Assembly: GCA_900315105.1 (NCBI GenBank)
Contig: OMXX01000001.1
Location: 149,394 to 213,393 of the forward strand
DNA from: an uncultured Prevotellaceae bacterium
GTDB taxonomy: Bacteria > Bacteroidota > Bacteroidia > Bacteroidales > Bacteroidaceae
Direction: 5' to 3'
DNA: 64,000 nt
Shown here: in pieces, positions 34,130-42,523 of the stretch
Layout: each line of letters begins with the position of its first letter
Numbering within the stretch: the first letter of the stretch is position 1
The notes under the pieces: model-generated
What the model saw: only the letters and a program-made list of their open reading frames with translations
Told to the model about the DNA's origin: nothing
The model's database searches: none
Translations under genes and position numbers: made by a program

Positions 34130-34852
34130 TTACGCATATTTATTTTTGTAATTAGCAACATGAGCATTTATCTTTTTGTCCTCTATTATGTCTCTAATTT
34201 TTGACATTAATCGCCTTACCTTATAATCGTCCTTCACATCAGCATTTTTTATTCTTAATGTGATAATGTGGTATTGCGATGTGATAAAGTCTCTTTTCTT
34301 GTCTTTTTGTTTTTGTTCTTTAGAAAAATGATATTCGCCATCAACCTCGATTGCAATATTGTATTTGGGAATAAAAAGATCAAAGAAAAAGACATTACCG
34401 CCATTAACACCATATTTGAATATATGCTGTCTTTCAATATGATAACCAAACCCAAGATATTTCATTTTTTTAAGTAACATTAATTCATACTTGGAAGCAC
34501 ATTCCTTAGCCTTTTCCTGATACTCCTTTTGCCAAGCTAATTTTTGCTCAAGCTCTTCCTCAGTAAATGCCCTTTTGATCTTCTTTTTAGACTTTTTATC
34601 ATATTGGCGTTGGTATTCTTCAAGAGTTATATAATGTGTCTTTTTATTTAAGGGCATATCTTTTGTATTAGGTATAAGGCAAGCGTTAGTTACCCCTTCT
34701 CTTATCAAAGCAAATTGTTTGTCTTGGGTTAAACCTACCATCTTAACATTAATACCAATCTCACCTTCCTGAATTGTATGTCTATTGATTACATAACATT
34801 CGGGATATTGCTTTAGAAAATCTAAAATTTGAGAATGTTCAATTTTTGCCAT
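34130..34852 (-). CDS. DUF559/Vsr-like nuclease
   Basis: A 240-residue protein. Residues 1-80 are an uncharacterised N-domain; 85-125 are a Lys/Glu-rich helix; residues 130-225 follow the DUF559 (restriction-like, related to Vsr) layout: SKYELMLLKKMKYLGFGYHIERQH, FFDLFIPKYNIAIEVDGEYHF with the catalytic D and E-x-D-G residues, QKDKKRDFITSQYHIITLRIKN. Such proteins cut DNA and occur in homing and defence settings. It is alone on the - strand with the FTR-like gene and a long structured leader, which marks an accessory cargo unit. Confidence 0.7.
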   Translation of the reverse strand: MAKIEHSQILDFLKQYPECYVINRHTIQEGEIGINVKMVGLTQDKQFALIREGVTNACLIPNTKDMPLNKKTHYITLEEYQRQYDKKSKKKIKRAFTEEELEQKLAWQKEYQEKAKECASKYELMLLKKMKYLGFGYHIERQHIFKYGVNGGNVFFFDLFIPKYNIAIEVDGEYHFSKEQKQKDKKRDFITSQYHIITLRIKNADVKDDYKVRRLMSKIRDIIEDKKINAHVANYKNKYA

Positions 34853-35366
34853 AATGATTTATTTTTTGTTAAATTTTAATATTATATACAGACCGCCCTT
34901 TATCCTCCAGAAGGAAAAGAAATTCCTTCAAAAGAGAATATGAAAAAGGAATGTATAACCTTTTTCAGGCCCAAAACATCAAATATTTTATTCCTCCTAC
35001 GTTGCTGGGGTTTACAAGTCCCTCTGGAGTTACCTGTTGTTAGCGGTGGAACAGAGCAGGATAGTAAGCAACGGATGTTTTTAGAGTCAAGGAGCTTTTT
35101 GTATCGGAGAGACTCCCACGGTAGCTACTGATGGAACCAATTTTTCAATAAGCCGTTCTTTTGAAGTGAACGTAAGGCTATGCCTTGTATAAGACTTGCA
35201 CGTCCCTAACGTCTGGCTTGATACAGTTTTGCCAGGAACCACTGTCGATGTTTGGATTACCACACCTTACCAGGTTGCCATGTCCCTTACGGACTACTAT
35301 CCTAATGGCATCGGATATGCTCTTTTTCTGTAGAAGAAGGATTTGATTAGAACAATAAGACCTGTA
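34853..35366 (-). other. Gene-free leader of nuclease transcript
   Basis: No intact gene is present over about 1 kb (34,853-35,712). Read on the - strand this half would be the 5' region of the nuclease mRNA. It has small stems (AAGGC ATA GCCTT near 35,170; GAAAAAGG/CCTTTTTC near 34,955). Read on the + strand it shows a 46-codon stretch (VWLDTVLPGTTVDVWITTPY, about 35,190-35,330) that looks protein-like but has no start and a stop just upstream, so a decayed gene is the alternative. Confidence 0.35.
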
Positions 35367-35484
35367 GATAAAAATAGGAACAACCAAAAGCCTAAAGTAG
35401 CACGCAGCTTTCAGTTGTTCCCTGTATCTCGTAGAAAAAACGATTCAAATATGTTTTGCTTATCAATGTGCTACTAAATCTAAG
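35367..35484 (-). ncRNA. Candidate terminated leader RNA with loop-pairing (pseudoknot)
   Basis: On the - strand a 15-bp helix (arms at + coordinates 35377-35391 and 35407-35421, two G-U pairs) is followed by UAUUUUUAUC, so it looks like a terminator. Its 15-nt loop contains GUGCUACU, exactly complementary to AGUAGCAC located 47 nt further 5' (35468-35475). This could form a pseudoknot or antiterminator. The RNA would start near 35,484 below the promoter at 35,491-35,522. Confidence 0.45.
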
Positions 35485-35490
35485 CGATGA

Positions 35491-35522
35491 CAAAGGTACG
35501 TACTTTATTTTAAGCTACCAAA
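35491..35522 (-). promoter_or_regulatory. Host-type promoter for - strand cargo unit
   Basis: On the - strand TTTG (35522-35519), 20 bp, TACCTTTG (35498-35491): an exact TTTG/TAnnTTTG promoter with canonical spacing. It points toward the nuclease and FTR-like genes. Confidence 0.7.
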
Positions 35523-35712
35523 TAAAATTTCAAAAATCTTTCATTTAGGGTGTTAATTTAACCTTTATTCACAATACAAATATTAAATATATAATAATGT
35601 ACATACGTGAAACATCTCAGCATTGTAGAGATTAAAAAGTGTTGTAACTTGCACAGACAGAGGGGTAAAATAATACGTAAAGAAAATTTAACATAAAAAA
35701 ATCTATTAAAAA

Positions 35713-35744
35713 TTTGCACAGATAAAAATTTCTTCTTACCTTTG
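35713..35744 (+). promoter_or_regulatory. Host-type promoter of early (replication) operon
   Basis: TTTG (35713-35716), 20 bp, TACCTTTG (35737-35744). It implies a transcript start near 35,751 and a 5' leader of about 150 nt before the gene at 35,900. 35,523-35,712 between the divergent promoters shows no other feature apart from AT-rich sequence. Confidence 0.75.
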
Positions 35745-35797
35745 CACTTGGTAAGAGGAAAAAGTTTCTATTCTAAGCTTTTAGTATTTGTGAAAAT

Positions 35798-35857
35798 ATG
35801 ACAAAGCTCCAGGGATGTCCCCAACTAAGCGCATGTGTAACATCCCTGGTTTTTTAG
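35798..35857 (+). promoter_or_regulatory. Leader ORF spanning a terminator hairpin (possible attenuator)
   Basis: ATG 35798 opens 19 codons (MTKLQGCPQLSACVTSLVF) ending TAG 35855-35857. The same bases hold CCAGGGATGT (35809-35818) and ACATCCCTGG (35840-35849), a perfect 10-bp stem, followed by TTTTTT. Terminator and reading frame overlap exactly, as in attenuators, but without a run of one amino acid. The small ORF may also be chance. Confidence 0.45.
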
Positions 35858-35899
35858 AAGTCAAAGCGTTGAATTTTCTAATTCAATTTTATATATAGT

Positions 35900-36391
35900 A
35901 TGATTAAAGGTCAAGGGGCAATCAAAAAGGTAGATGGCACTCTTTATCAAGATGAGCTTCTGTCAGCCTTACACAAACTGCCTAATAACCGAGACTATGA
36001 GTTTCTGATTGTGGACAAAGAGAAGAACAGAACGTTGCCAGCATCAACTTATCTATTTTCAGTAGTCCTACCTCAGATTTCGGAACAGTTACCTGATCAT
36101 CCTCCAAAAGAGGCTCTTTACCGCTATTTTGAGGACATCTTCGCACCTCTTTATAGTGTGACTATCAACGGAGAAGAGTACGAGTACTCTGATTTGAAAC
36201 GCGAAAAAATAATGATTATCAACGAAGTTTGTGAGAAAATCGTTGATTACGCTGAGAAGAAATGGGGTATCAAAGTAATGTCTTTGGATGACCTCAGAGA
36301 TTCAAAAAACTCTCAGTTGTATAGTGTGGCTTACAAACAGAACGATGTAAGCTGGGCAAAATTCCTCTCTCATCAAAAATCAAACAGTTAA
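35900..36391 (+). CDS. First early-operon protein, possibly NinB/recombination-related
   Basis: A 163-residue acidic protein. Its pattern RTLPASTYLFSVVLPQISEQL, ALYRYFEDIFAP, then a C-terminal helix with VCEKIVDYAEKKWGIKVMS resembles small phage replication or recombination proteins (NinB-like layout), but no catalytic motif is certain. It is the promoter-proximal gene of the early operon and lies 9 bp before the SSB-like gene, so a DNA-metabolism role is likely. Confidence 0.5.
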   Translation: MIKGQGAIKKVDGTLYQDELLSALHKLPNNRDYEFLIVDKEKNRTLPASTYLFSVVLPQISEQLPDHPPKEALYRYFEDIFAPLYSVTINGEEYEYSDLKREKIMIINEVCEKIVDYAEKKWGIKVMSLDDLRDSKNSQLYSVAYKQNDVSWAKFLSHQKSNS

Positions 36392-36400
36392 TTTAACAAG

Positions 36401-37819
36401 ATGAGCGAAGAAGTTCAGAAAATGGGTTTGTTTAATCTTTTTCAGCAAACCGCACAGACCTTAGACCAGGCAGAGGCTAAGGCAAAATCAGAGAAAGGTT
36501 TTGAGAAAATTGATCGTTTCCGCACTCCTGAAGAGGGCGAGTACGTTGTCAGGGTATTGCCTCTCGCACCTACTGGTGTGGATGCTGAGGGTAAGCCAAT
36601 CATGCCAATGGATCGAAATGGTTTCGAGTTCCAGTTGTACAGCACATTCCTTGACATCGACCAGCCTGCTGATAAGAAGGGTAAAGTCAAGACCTTACAC
36701 ATTCCAGTAATCAAGACAACCCAGAAGGGTGTAGATAAGTCTGTTGACCTCCTTGAGAAGTACCTGGAGATCGCTAAGGATATGTATGCCGATGACGATG
36801 AGGTTATCGAGCTTCTTACAGGTCAGAACAGCCGCCATCGTATCCGTTTCAGCAACCAGCGTGTAATGTACGTTCTTGACATGACTGATGGCACACCTAA
36901 AGGCCCTATGTTCTGGCAAGTATCAACCAGCAGCTATAAGGACATCGACAACGAGCGCCGTTCAGTATGGACTAAGGAATCTGAGAAGGCCGCTAAGAAG
37001 GGGCTTCCAAAGCCAGAGTGTCCTCTTTGTGGACTGACACAGGCATGGCCTCTTACCATCACACGTACTGGTACTAAGTTCAATGACACCAAGTATGCGT
37101 TCAAGATTGATCGTGGTGAGGAGCAGTTGCCTCTTACTGAGGAACAGCTTCAGAAGCTTTTCGATCTCCCACGTATCCCAGATGAGATCTATCACTATAC
37201 TCGCTATCAGATGGAAGCTACCATCGAGTATCTGAAGCAGTATGATGAGAAGCATGACCTTGAGGTTTGCAAGGATCAGGAGTTCCTTGATGCAATCGAG
37301 CAGTTGAAGGGTGAGCTTTCTACTGATGATAACTCTCATTTCTCATTGTCAGGTGATAATGGCTCTGATAAGGGTAATTCACGTAAGATTACTCTTGAAA
37401 GTCTTAATGAGGCTTACGACTACATTGTTGATAAGGGACTCGGCAAGGACTCTGATGAGTATGAGGAGTTGCGTGAGGACATCCGTCAGTTCATCGAGGA
37501 TAACGAGCTTGACGTTGTTGTTAAGCATACTAAGAAGATTGAAGACCTTCTTGAGGAAATTGAGGAGGCTCTTGATAGCAAGTCTAAGACTCCTACAAAG
37601 CCTGTCGCTAAGGAAGAGCCAGCAGAGGAGAATAATGACGATAAGAATGAGCAGGAGGAAGAGAAGCCTCGTACTCGCAAGCGCCCATCTCGTCAGGAGG
37701 AAGACGATGAGGAACAGAAGCCTTCTAAGAAGGAGGAAAACAATGACGATGACAAGGACGATGATAATACCGCAGAAGAGCAGCCTCGCCCTCGCCGCCG
37801 CCGCAGAAGTGAAGAGTAA
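36401..37819 (+). CDS. Probable single-stranded DNA-binding protein (gp32-like)
   Basis: A 472-residue protein. Residues 30-290 form the folded part (FRTPEEGEYVVRVLPLAP; NSRHRIRFSNQRVMYVLDMTDG; PECPLCGL with a CxxC; YAFKIDRGEEQLPL), fitting a large OB-fold ssDNA-binding protein of T4 gp32 type. The C-terminus (from about 385) is strongly acidic with basic RKRPSR and RPRRRRRSEE clusters, comparable to the tail through which SSBs recruit partners. Codons are highly optimised, in line with stoichiometric expression. It sits before recombination and replisome genes and ends at a strong terminator. Confidence 0.6.
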   Translation: MSEEVQKMGLFNLFQQTAQTLDQAEAKAKSEKGFEKIDRFRTPEEGEYVVRVLPLAPTGVDAEGKPIMPMDRNGFEFQLYSTFLDIDQPADKKGKVKTLHIPVIKTTQKGVDKSVDLLEKYLEIAKDMYADDDEVIELLTGQNSRHRIRFSNQRVMYVLDMTDGTPKGPMFWQVSTSSYKDIDNERRSVWTKESEKAAKKGLPKPECPLCGLTQAWPLTITRTGTKFNDTKYAFKIDRGEEQLPLTEEQLQKLFDLPRIPDEIYHYTRYQMEATIEYLKQYDEKHDLEVCKDQEFLDAIEQLKGELSTDDNSHFSLSGDNGSDKGNSRKITLESLNEAYDYIVDKGLGKDSDEYEELREDIRQFIEDNELDVVVKHTKKIEDLLEEIEEALDSKSKTPTKPVAKEEPAEENNDDKNEQEEEKPRTRKRPSRQEEDDEEQKPSKKEENNDDDKDDDNTAEEQPRPRRRRRSEE

Positions 37820-37860
37820 TCTCGTTCATCAGATATTTATAGTTTGATTCTTACATTTTC

Positions 37861-37893
37861 AAGGGGGAGTATTCCACGTACTCCCCCTTTTAA
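37861..37893 (+). terminator. Terminator after SSB-like gene
   Basis: AAGGGGGAGTA (37861-37871) pairs perfectly with TACTCCCCCTT (37879-37889), then TT. It probably makes the SSB message more abundant than the downstream genes by partial readthrough. Confidence 0.85.
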
Positions 37894-37904
37894 CTCAAAC
37901 CTAA

Positions 37905-38957
37905 ATGCGTATGAAACGAGAACCACTTTGTATTCTTGTTAATGACTTACACGTTAGCAAGGACAACATTCCAGAATTTAGAAAGAATTGGCAAGAGCTG
38001 ATTGATATATGCAAGAGTCGCGGTATCTATGATATTGTGATAGGAGGTGATCTGTGGACATCCAGGGCTGGACAGACACTTGATACCTTTCTTGCCGTAC
38101 AGGAGTTTATTCTTGCTGCTACGGTTACTGAAGGCATTTATCTTACTATTGCTGAAGGTAATCATGACCTTGTGGATCAAGAGCAATATGCTGGCTATTC
38201 CCATATTTTCCATCCATATAAGGGGGTGGAGGTGATCGACACCCACAAGATAATGAGTTGGGAAGATTGTGATAAATACCTTGCCGTTATGAGTTATTTC
38301 CCAGAGCAAGGTACTTTTACCGAGAAATTGAAGGCTTTGAAGAAGAACCTGAAGATGAAGGACATCAACATTTCAGATGTTACCCTTTATATTCATCAGG
38401 GCATTCAGGGCGGTTTGCCTGGAGGTTTCATTTCCAGTACCGATCTTCCAAAGGATCTGTTTGACGATTTTGAGCAGACTCTGGTAGGACACTATCATAA
38501 TCGCTGCCATGTTAAGGATAGCAATATCTGGTACATCGGCTCGTCTCGTCAGGATAATTTTGGCGAAGACGAGGAAAAGGGATATACGATATTCTATGAT
38601 GACGCAAGCACAGAGTTCATTAAGAACCAAGTGAACACCAGATACGTTGACTATGAGCTTGATGCGGCTGATCTTGACAGTTTTAAGTCTGATAAGCTTA
38701 ATGATAGCCTGTACAAGGTAAAGCTGAAGGTTAAGTGTACTGAAACAGAGTCAAAGACACTTGATCGAAATGCGTTAATATCCCAGGGATTCAATAAGGT
38801 AGAAGTAAATGTCGTAAGGACACAGCATACTACTGAAAATTCTGATATTTCTGAAAAGTTTGATAAGCATACCATTTCTAAGGAGTATGTAAAATTCTGT
38901 GACAAGGAAAACATAGACAGCACATTAGGTACTCAGTACCTGGATAAAATCAAATAG
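37905..38957 (+). CDS. SbcD/gp47-like recombination nuclease
   Basis: A 350-residue calcineurin-fold nuclease. Metal-binding motifs are in order: LVNDLHV (residues 12-18), VIGGDLW (46-52), AEGNHDLV (83-90), LYIHQG (about 162), VGHYHNRC (about 193). It is the Mre11/SbcD/T4 gp47 partner of the ATPase encoded 3 bp downstream; together they process double-strand ends for recombination-dependent replication. The C-terminal 120 residues form the partner-binding part. Confidence 0.85.
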   Translation: MRMKREPLCILVNDLHVSKDNIPEFRKNWQELIDICKSRGIYDIVIGGDLWTSRAGQTLDTFLAVQEFILAATVTEGIYLTIAEGNHDLVDQEQYAGYSHIFHPYKGVEVIDTHKIMSWEDCDKYLAVMSYFPEQGTFTEKLKALKKNLKMKDINISDVTLYIHQGIQGGLPGGFISSTDLPKDLFDDFEQTLVGHYHNRCHVKDSNIWYIGSSRQDNFGEDEEKGYTIFYDDASTEFIKNQVNTRYVDYELDAADLDSFKSDKLNDSLYKVKLKVKCTETESKTLDRNALISQGFNKVEVNVVRTQHTTENSDISEKFDKHTISKEYVKFCDKENIDSTLGTQYLDKIK

Positions 38958-38960
38958 GCT

Positions 38961-41336
38961 ATGTGGAAACTTACGCACGTCAGTGCAAGTAATTTTGTTA
39001 GTTTCAAGGAGTTAGACCTGGAATTAACACAGGGAGTCGCAACCCTATTGTATGGTATCAACAAAGATAATGAGAACCAGAAGAACAATGGAACAGGTAA
39101 GTCTTCATTGCTTGAGATAATCGCATTTGGTATTACTGGTGATTCTATCAAAAAAGTACCTAACACTAACGATATTATCAACAACTATGAAGAAGAAGCA
39201 AGCGTATGTCTCTCCTTCCTTAATGATTACAACGGTAAAAGTTTCAGGATCGAGCGTTACATTTCAAGGAGCCAACCGCAGCGCATTGAGCTGTTTGAAG
39301 GTACTCCTGGAGATGGGGAGAAAGCCATCGTCCTATCCTCAGTTCTTGAGTATGGTAAGTATATACTTGATGCCCTGGGATTGACTAAGGATGATATATA
39401 TGGCTGTTTTCTTCTGAATAGCGCACGTTTCAAGTCTTTCTTTGTTGCTTCTGACAAGGAGAAGAAGGACATCATTAATAACTTCAGTAATGGTGTTGTG
39501 GTTGATGAAGCCATTGATAAGCTTCATGAGGACATGGAGCCTGTATCTCAACAGCTTACTGATGCCAAGATGGAAGTTGCAAGGTCTCAGGGTGCAGTAG
39601 AGGCCATTGTCAGTCAGATACAGGCTACACTGGATAATCAGGAGAATGAGGCAAATCAGCGTAATGAGCGTATCAATAACATCAAGGAGGAAATTGCCAA
39701 TAAGAGGGTAATTATTACCCAGAATGAAGAGGCAATTGAAAAAGCCAATGAGAGAATTGGCAAGCTTCAGGATGTAAAGGATAAACTTGCCAAGCTTCAG
39801 GAAACTGACATTTCCATTACGGAAAGCTATCGTAAGATTAAGGAGATGTTTCAGCAGAATTGCATTTCCGCTATTGAGGATTATGATAGCAAGGTTGCCA
39901 TAACCCACGCTAAGATTGAGCAATTCTCAGAATCATTGTCTGAAACGAAAAAACTGGCTGAAAAGGCACAGAAGGACTACGAGGAATATCAGAAGCAATA
40001 CGAAAGTGTACGAGATTTGTACACTAAGGCAAAGAACGCTACCGATGTTAAGATCCCAGATATTGACAAGCATATTGAAGAGCTTAACAATGTTATGGAT
40101 AACATTGAAAACGCAATAGCTGAATATGAAGTTTCTATTTCCAAGTACAATAAGGACATTGACCAAATTGATGCAACCATTAATAGGTTGAATATCAAGA
40201 TTAATGGCAGTATTACTTGTCCTAAGTGTGGTTATCGGTTTGTTGTAGAAACCGATGGTGACAATGTTTCTGTAGAGGAGTTGAAAGACCTTATCAAGAC
40301 ACAGAAGACGATTAAAGGAAATCATCAAGACCAAATCTCTGAAATCAAAGGCAAAATAGCAAAGATGGATGAGAATTTTGACAAATATGATCTTCAGGTT
40401 GTTGACATGAAGAAAGAGAAAAAGAGGCTTCGTGAATCGCTTGATGCTGAATATGCCAAGCTTACGGAAGCCAAGCATAAGCTTTCTGAATTTGCCGATG
40501 AACAGGTTCGTTTTTCTCGTGAACTTGACTCTTTGGAAAGGGATAAGAACATGTATGTTTCCGAGGTGGAGAATATGTGTTACAAGATGTTCTCTCAGGC
40601 CAATACTAATGTGGATAAGGCTATCTCTAATGAGAATATCTGTGTCAGCAGCTATAAGACTACTATTTCCTCTCAACAGGGCAGTATTGATGTTCTTCTG
40701 AAGTCTATTGAGGATTTGAAGAACTTTGATGCTACTGGCGTTGTGGATCAGCTAAAGGCTCGTAAGAAAGAGCTTGATGAGGATCTGGAGGGTGCAAGAG
40801 TCATAGAGTCAAGTAGGCAGCGTAAATATGATGAACTGGTAGCCCAGGAGGATTACTTTGTCCGCTTTAAGTCTTACCTTGCCAATACCAAGATAGAGTC
40901 AATCGCAGATCTTACTAACAGCTTCCTTCAGCAGATAGGCTCTGATATGAGCGTGGAGCTGAGTGGCTATAAGGTACTCAAAAACAAAAAGGTTCGTGAA
41001 AAGATCACTGTGTCTGTGCTTCGTAACGGAGAGGATACAGGAGCCTTTGAGAAGCTTTCTGCTGGTGAGAGGTGTCGTATTGTACTGGCTGGAATACTGG
41101 CAATGAGACAGCTTACCAACGCTAACTGCGAGGATGGTAAGGGGTTAGATCTCCTGATTATTGATGAATTGATGGATGCTTCTGACTACCCAGGTTTGAT
41201 GTCTTATGCGGAAGCAATCAATTCACTCGGCATAACTACACTTATGGTTACTCAGAATGTCGTTTCTGAAAGTTATCCATACAGGCTTGTTGTGCAGAAA
41301 GAAGGCGGTATAAGTACTATTATTAACAAAGAATAA
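38961..41336 (+). CDS. SbcC/gp46-like SMC-type ATPase
   Basis: A 791-residue Rad50/SbcC-type ATPase. Walker A is NNGTGKSSL (residues 34-42), after a Bacteroidal-style LLYGINKDNENQK. Two long coiled coils (about 190-390 and 450-620) flank a zinc hook, CPKCGY (about 418-423). The signature motif is KLSAGERCRI (about 695) and Walker B is DLLIIDELMD (about 730). It pairs with the SbcD-like nuclease 3 bp upstream. The length is usual for the phage members. Confidence 0.9.
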   Translation: MWKLTHVSASNFVSFKELDLELTQGVATLLYGINKDNENQKNNGTGKSSLLEIIAFGITGDSIKKVPNTNDIINNYEEEASVCLSFLNDYNGKSFRIERYISRSQPQRIELFEGTPGDGEKAIVLSSVLEYGKYILDALGLTKDDIYGCFLLNSARFKSFFVASDKEKKDIINNFSNGVVVDEAIDKLHEDMEPVSQQLTDAKMEVARSQGAVEAIVSQIQATLDNQENEANQRNERINNIKEEIANKRVIITQNEEAIEKANERIGKLQDVKDKLAKLQETDISITESYRKIKEMFQQNCISAIEDYDSKVAITHAKIEQFSESLSETKKLAEKAQKDYEEYQKQYESVRDLYTKAKNATDVKIPDIDKHIEELNNVMDNIENAIAEYEVSISKYNKDIDQIDATINRLNIKINGSITCPKCGYRFVVETDGDNVSVEELKDLIKTQKTIKGNHQDQISEIKGKIAKMDENFDKYDLQVVDMKKEKKRLRESLDAEYAKLTEAKHKLSEFADEQVRFSRELDSLERDKNMYVSEVENMCYKMFSQANTNVDKAISNENICVSSYKTTISSQQGSIDVLLKSIEDLKNFDATGVVDQLKARKKELDEDLEGARVIESSRQRKYDELVAQEDYFVRFKSYLANTKIESIADLTNSFLQQIGSDMSVELSGYKVLKNKKVREKITVSVLRNGEDTGAFEKLSAGERCRIVLAGILAMRQLTNANCEDGKGLDLLIIDELMDASDYPGLMSYAEAINSLGITTLMVTQNVVSESYPYRLVVQKEGGISTIINKE

Positions 41337-41339
41337 CCA

Positions 41340-41849
41340 ATGGCACAGGAAATTACAGAAGAATTTATCAAGTCCTTGACTAAGTGGCAGATATTAGCCT
41401 TGGACTGCGCTCAACACACTGGCTTTTATTCATGTAAGGAATACGGAACAGTCTATTTCCCAAACACCGATAAGGCACCTAAAAAATTGGGTGAGGATTA
41501 TGAACAACATAAGGCTTTCAGGGATTGGGTAATTGAGATGGTAAAAAAGTACAATTTTAAGTTGATTGTTGCCGAAGACGTTAATGTCGGGAACCAGTTT
41601 ACAGCACTTAGAAAACTATCTCAGTTCCAGGGGGTTTTGTATGAGGTTTGTGCAACCTTGAAAATACCTCTCATAGTATGCAATGTAGCCAGTATCAAGC
41701 GTTTTGCCGCAGGAAAGGGCAATGCTACTAAACAGGAAATGATAGAGGCTGCTAAACGGCGATGGAAGTTTGACTGTGAAAATGATGACAATCTTGCTGA
41801 TGCGATGCACATCTTCCATTACATAACTAAACGCTACAACATTCAATAA
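41340..41849 (+). CDS. RuvC-like Holliday junction resolvase
   Basis: A 169-residue protein with an RNase H-like fold: ILALDCAQHTGF (first Asp, strand 1), KLIVAEDVNVGNQFTALRKLSQFQGVL (acidic E/D on strand 4), then CNVASIKRFAAGKGNATKQEMIEAAKRRW and DDNLADAMHIFHY (final acidic pair), as in RuvC-like phage resolvases. It would cut branched DNA before packaging. It is 3 bp behind the SbcC-like gene. Confidence 0.75.
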   Translation: MAQEITEEFIKSLTKWQILALDCAQHTGFYSCKEYGTVYFPNTDKAPKKLGEDYEQHKAFRDWVIEMVKKYNFKLIVAEDVNVGNQFTALRKLSQFQGVLYEVCATLKIPLIVCNVASIKRFAAGKGNATKQEMIEAAKRRWKFDCENDDNLADAMHIFHYITKRYNIQ

Positions 41850-41872
41850 CCAAACAAGTAAATTCCGAGAGT

Positions 41873-42523
41873 ATGGACACAGCAGTAGAAGAAAAGAAAG
41901 AACCTGAGAAGAAGCAAAGACATGATCCAGTTCTCAATAAGCCTTTGTTTGAGAAATACATTGTGCCTAATCTGGATGAGATAAGATCGCTTGTGTTTTT
42001 CTATTCCAGCAACAAACAGGAGGTGGATAGTAACTATAACTTTGTACTGACTGAGATGTACAAGTATATCCACTCTTATGATCCAAGCAAGTCACTAAAG
42101 ACATGGATACATATTGTTGCAAGGCGCGGCACCCAGTTTCAAAACAAGAAACAATACCAGGCACATTGCCATGATCATGGCTTGAGCTATGACTTTGATC
42201 ATGACAATGGCGATGATGACGATGTACTGGAATGTGGTGGTGGATCAACAACAATGGTTGTAGGAAATGTGATTGACAATGTTTCTGACAAGGTACTTTC
42301 AGCTCTTCAACGCACACCCCCAGCTCTCTTATCGTCATTCATTCTATACTTTCAGGGATATAGCCACGAGGAAATCGTGAACATCGAGTATCAGCGTGGC
42401 TATATTGACCGAAACGATCCTGATGCAGCAAAGACTATTCAGAACAGAATATATATGGCAAAGAAAATAATTAAGAAAACATTAGCTGAGTATGGAATCA
42501 CCAAAACAGATGGAAACTGGTAA
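41873..42523 (+). CDS. Phage sigma-70-like factor
   Basis: A 216-residue protein. Residues 30-85 have a region-2-like helix set (YIVPNLDEIRSLVFFYS, NYNFVLTEMYKYIHSYDPSKSLKTWIHIVARR), the last part resembling the -10 recognition helix. Residues 140-210 resemble region 4 with a helix-turn-helix (LLSSFILYFQGYSHEEIVNIEYQRG, then AKTIQNRIYMAKKIIKKTLAEYG). The linker is His/Asp-rich. It is a good candidate for directing RNA polymerase to late genes and so a partner for the repeated GTCTATTATTAAGAAAA motif; that pairing is inference. Confidence 0.65.
   Translation: MDTAVEEKKEPEKKQRHDPVLNKPLFEKYIVPNLDEIRSLVFFYSSNKQEVDSNYNFVLTEMYKYIHSYDPSKSLKTWIHIVARRGTQFQNKKQYQAHCHDHGLSYDFDHDNGDDDDVLECGGGSTTMVVGNVIDNVSDKVLSALQRTPPALLSSFILYFQGYSHEEIVNIEYQRGYIDRNDPDAAKTIQNRIYMAKKIIKKTLAEYGITKTDGNW

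Noticed and set aside
34940..35131. 63-codon frame in the gene-free stretch
   Set aside because: No coherent folded pattern and no late motif or host-type promoter in front; it is mentioned only as part of a possible decayed gene.
37311..37847. Ser/Arg/Leu-rich frame inside the SSB-like gene
   Set aside because: Frame shadow of the acidic C-terminal tail; the codon use of the main frame is strongly optimised and the product is not protein-like.
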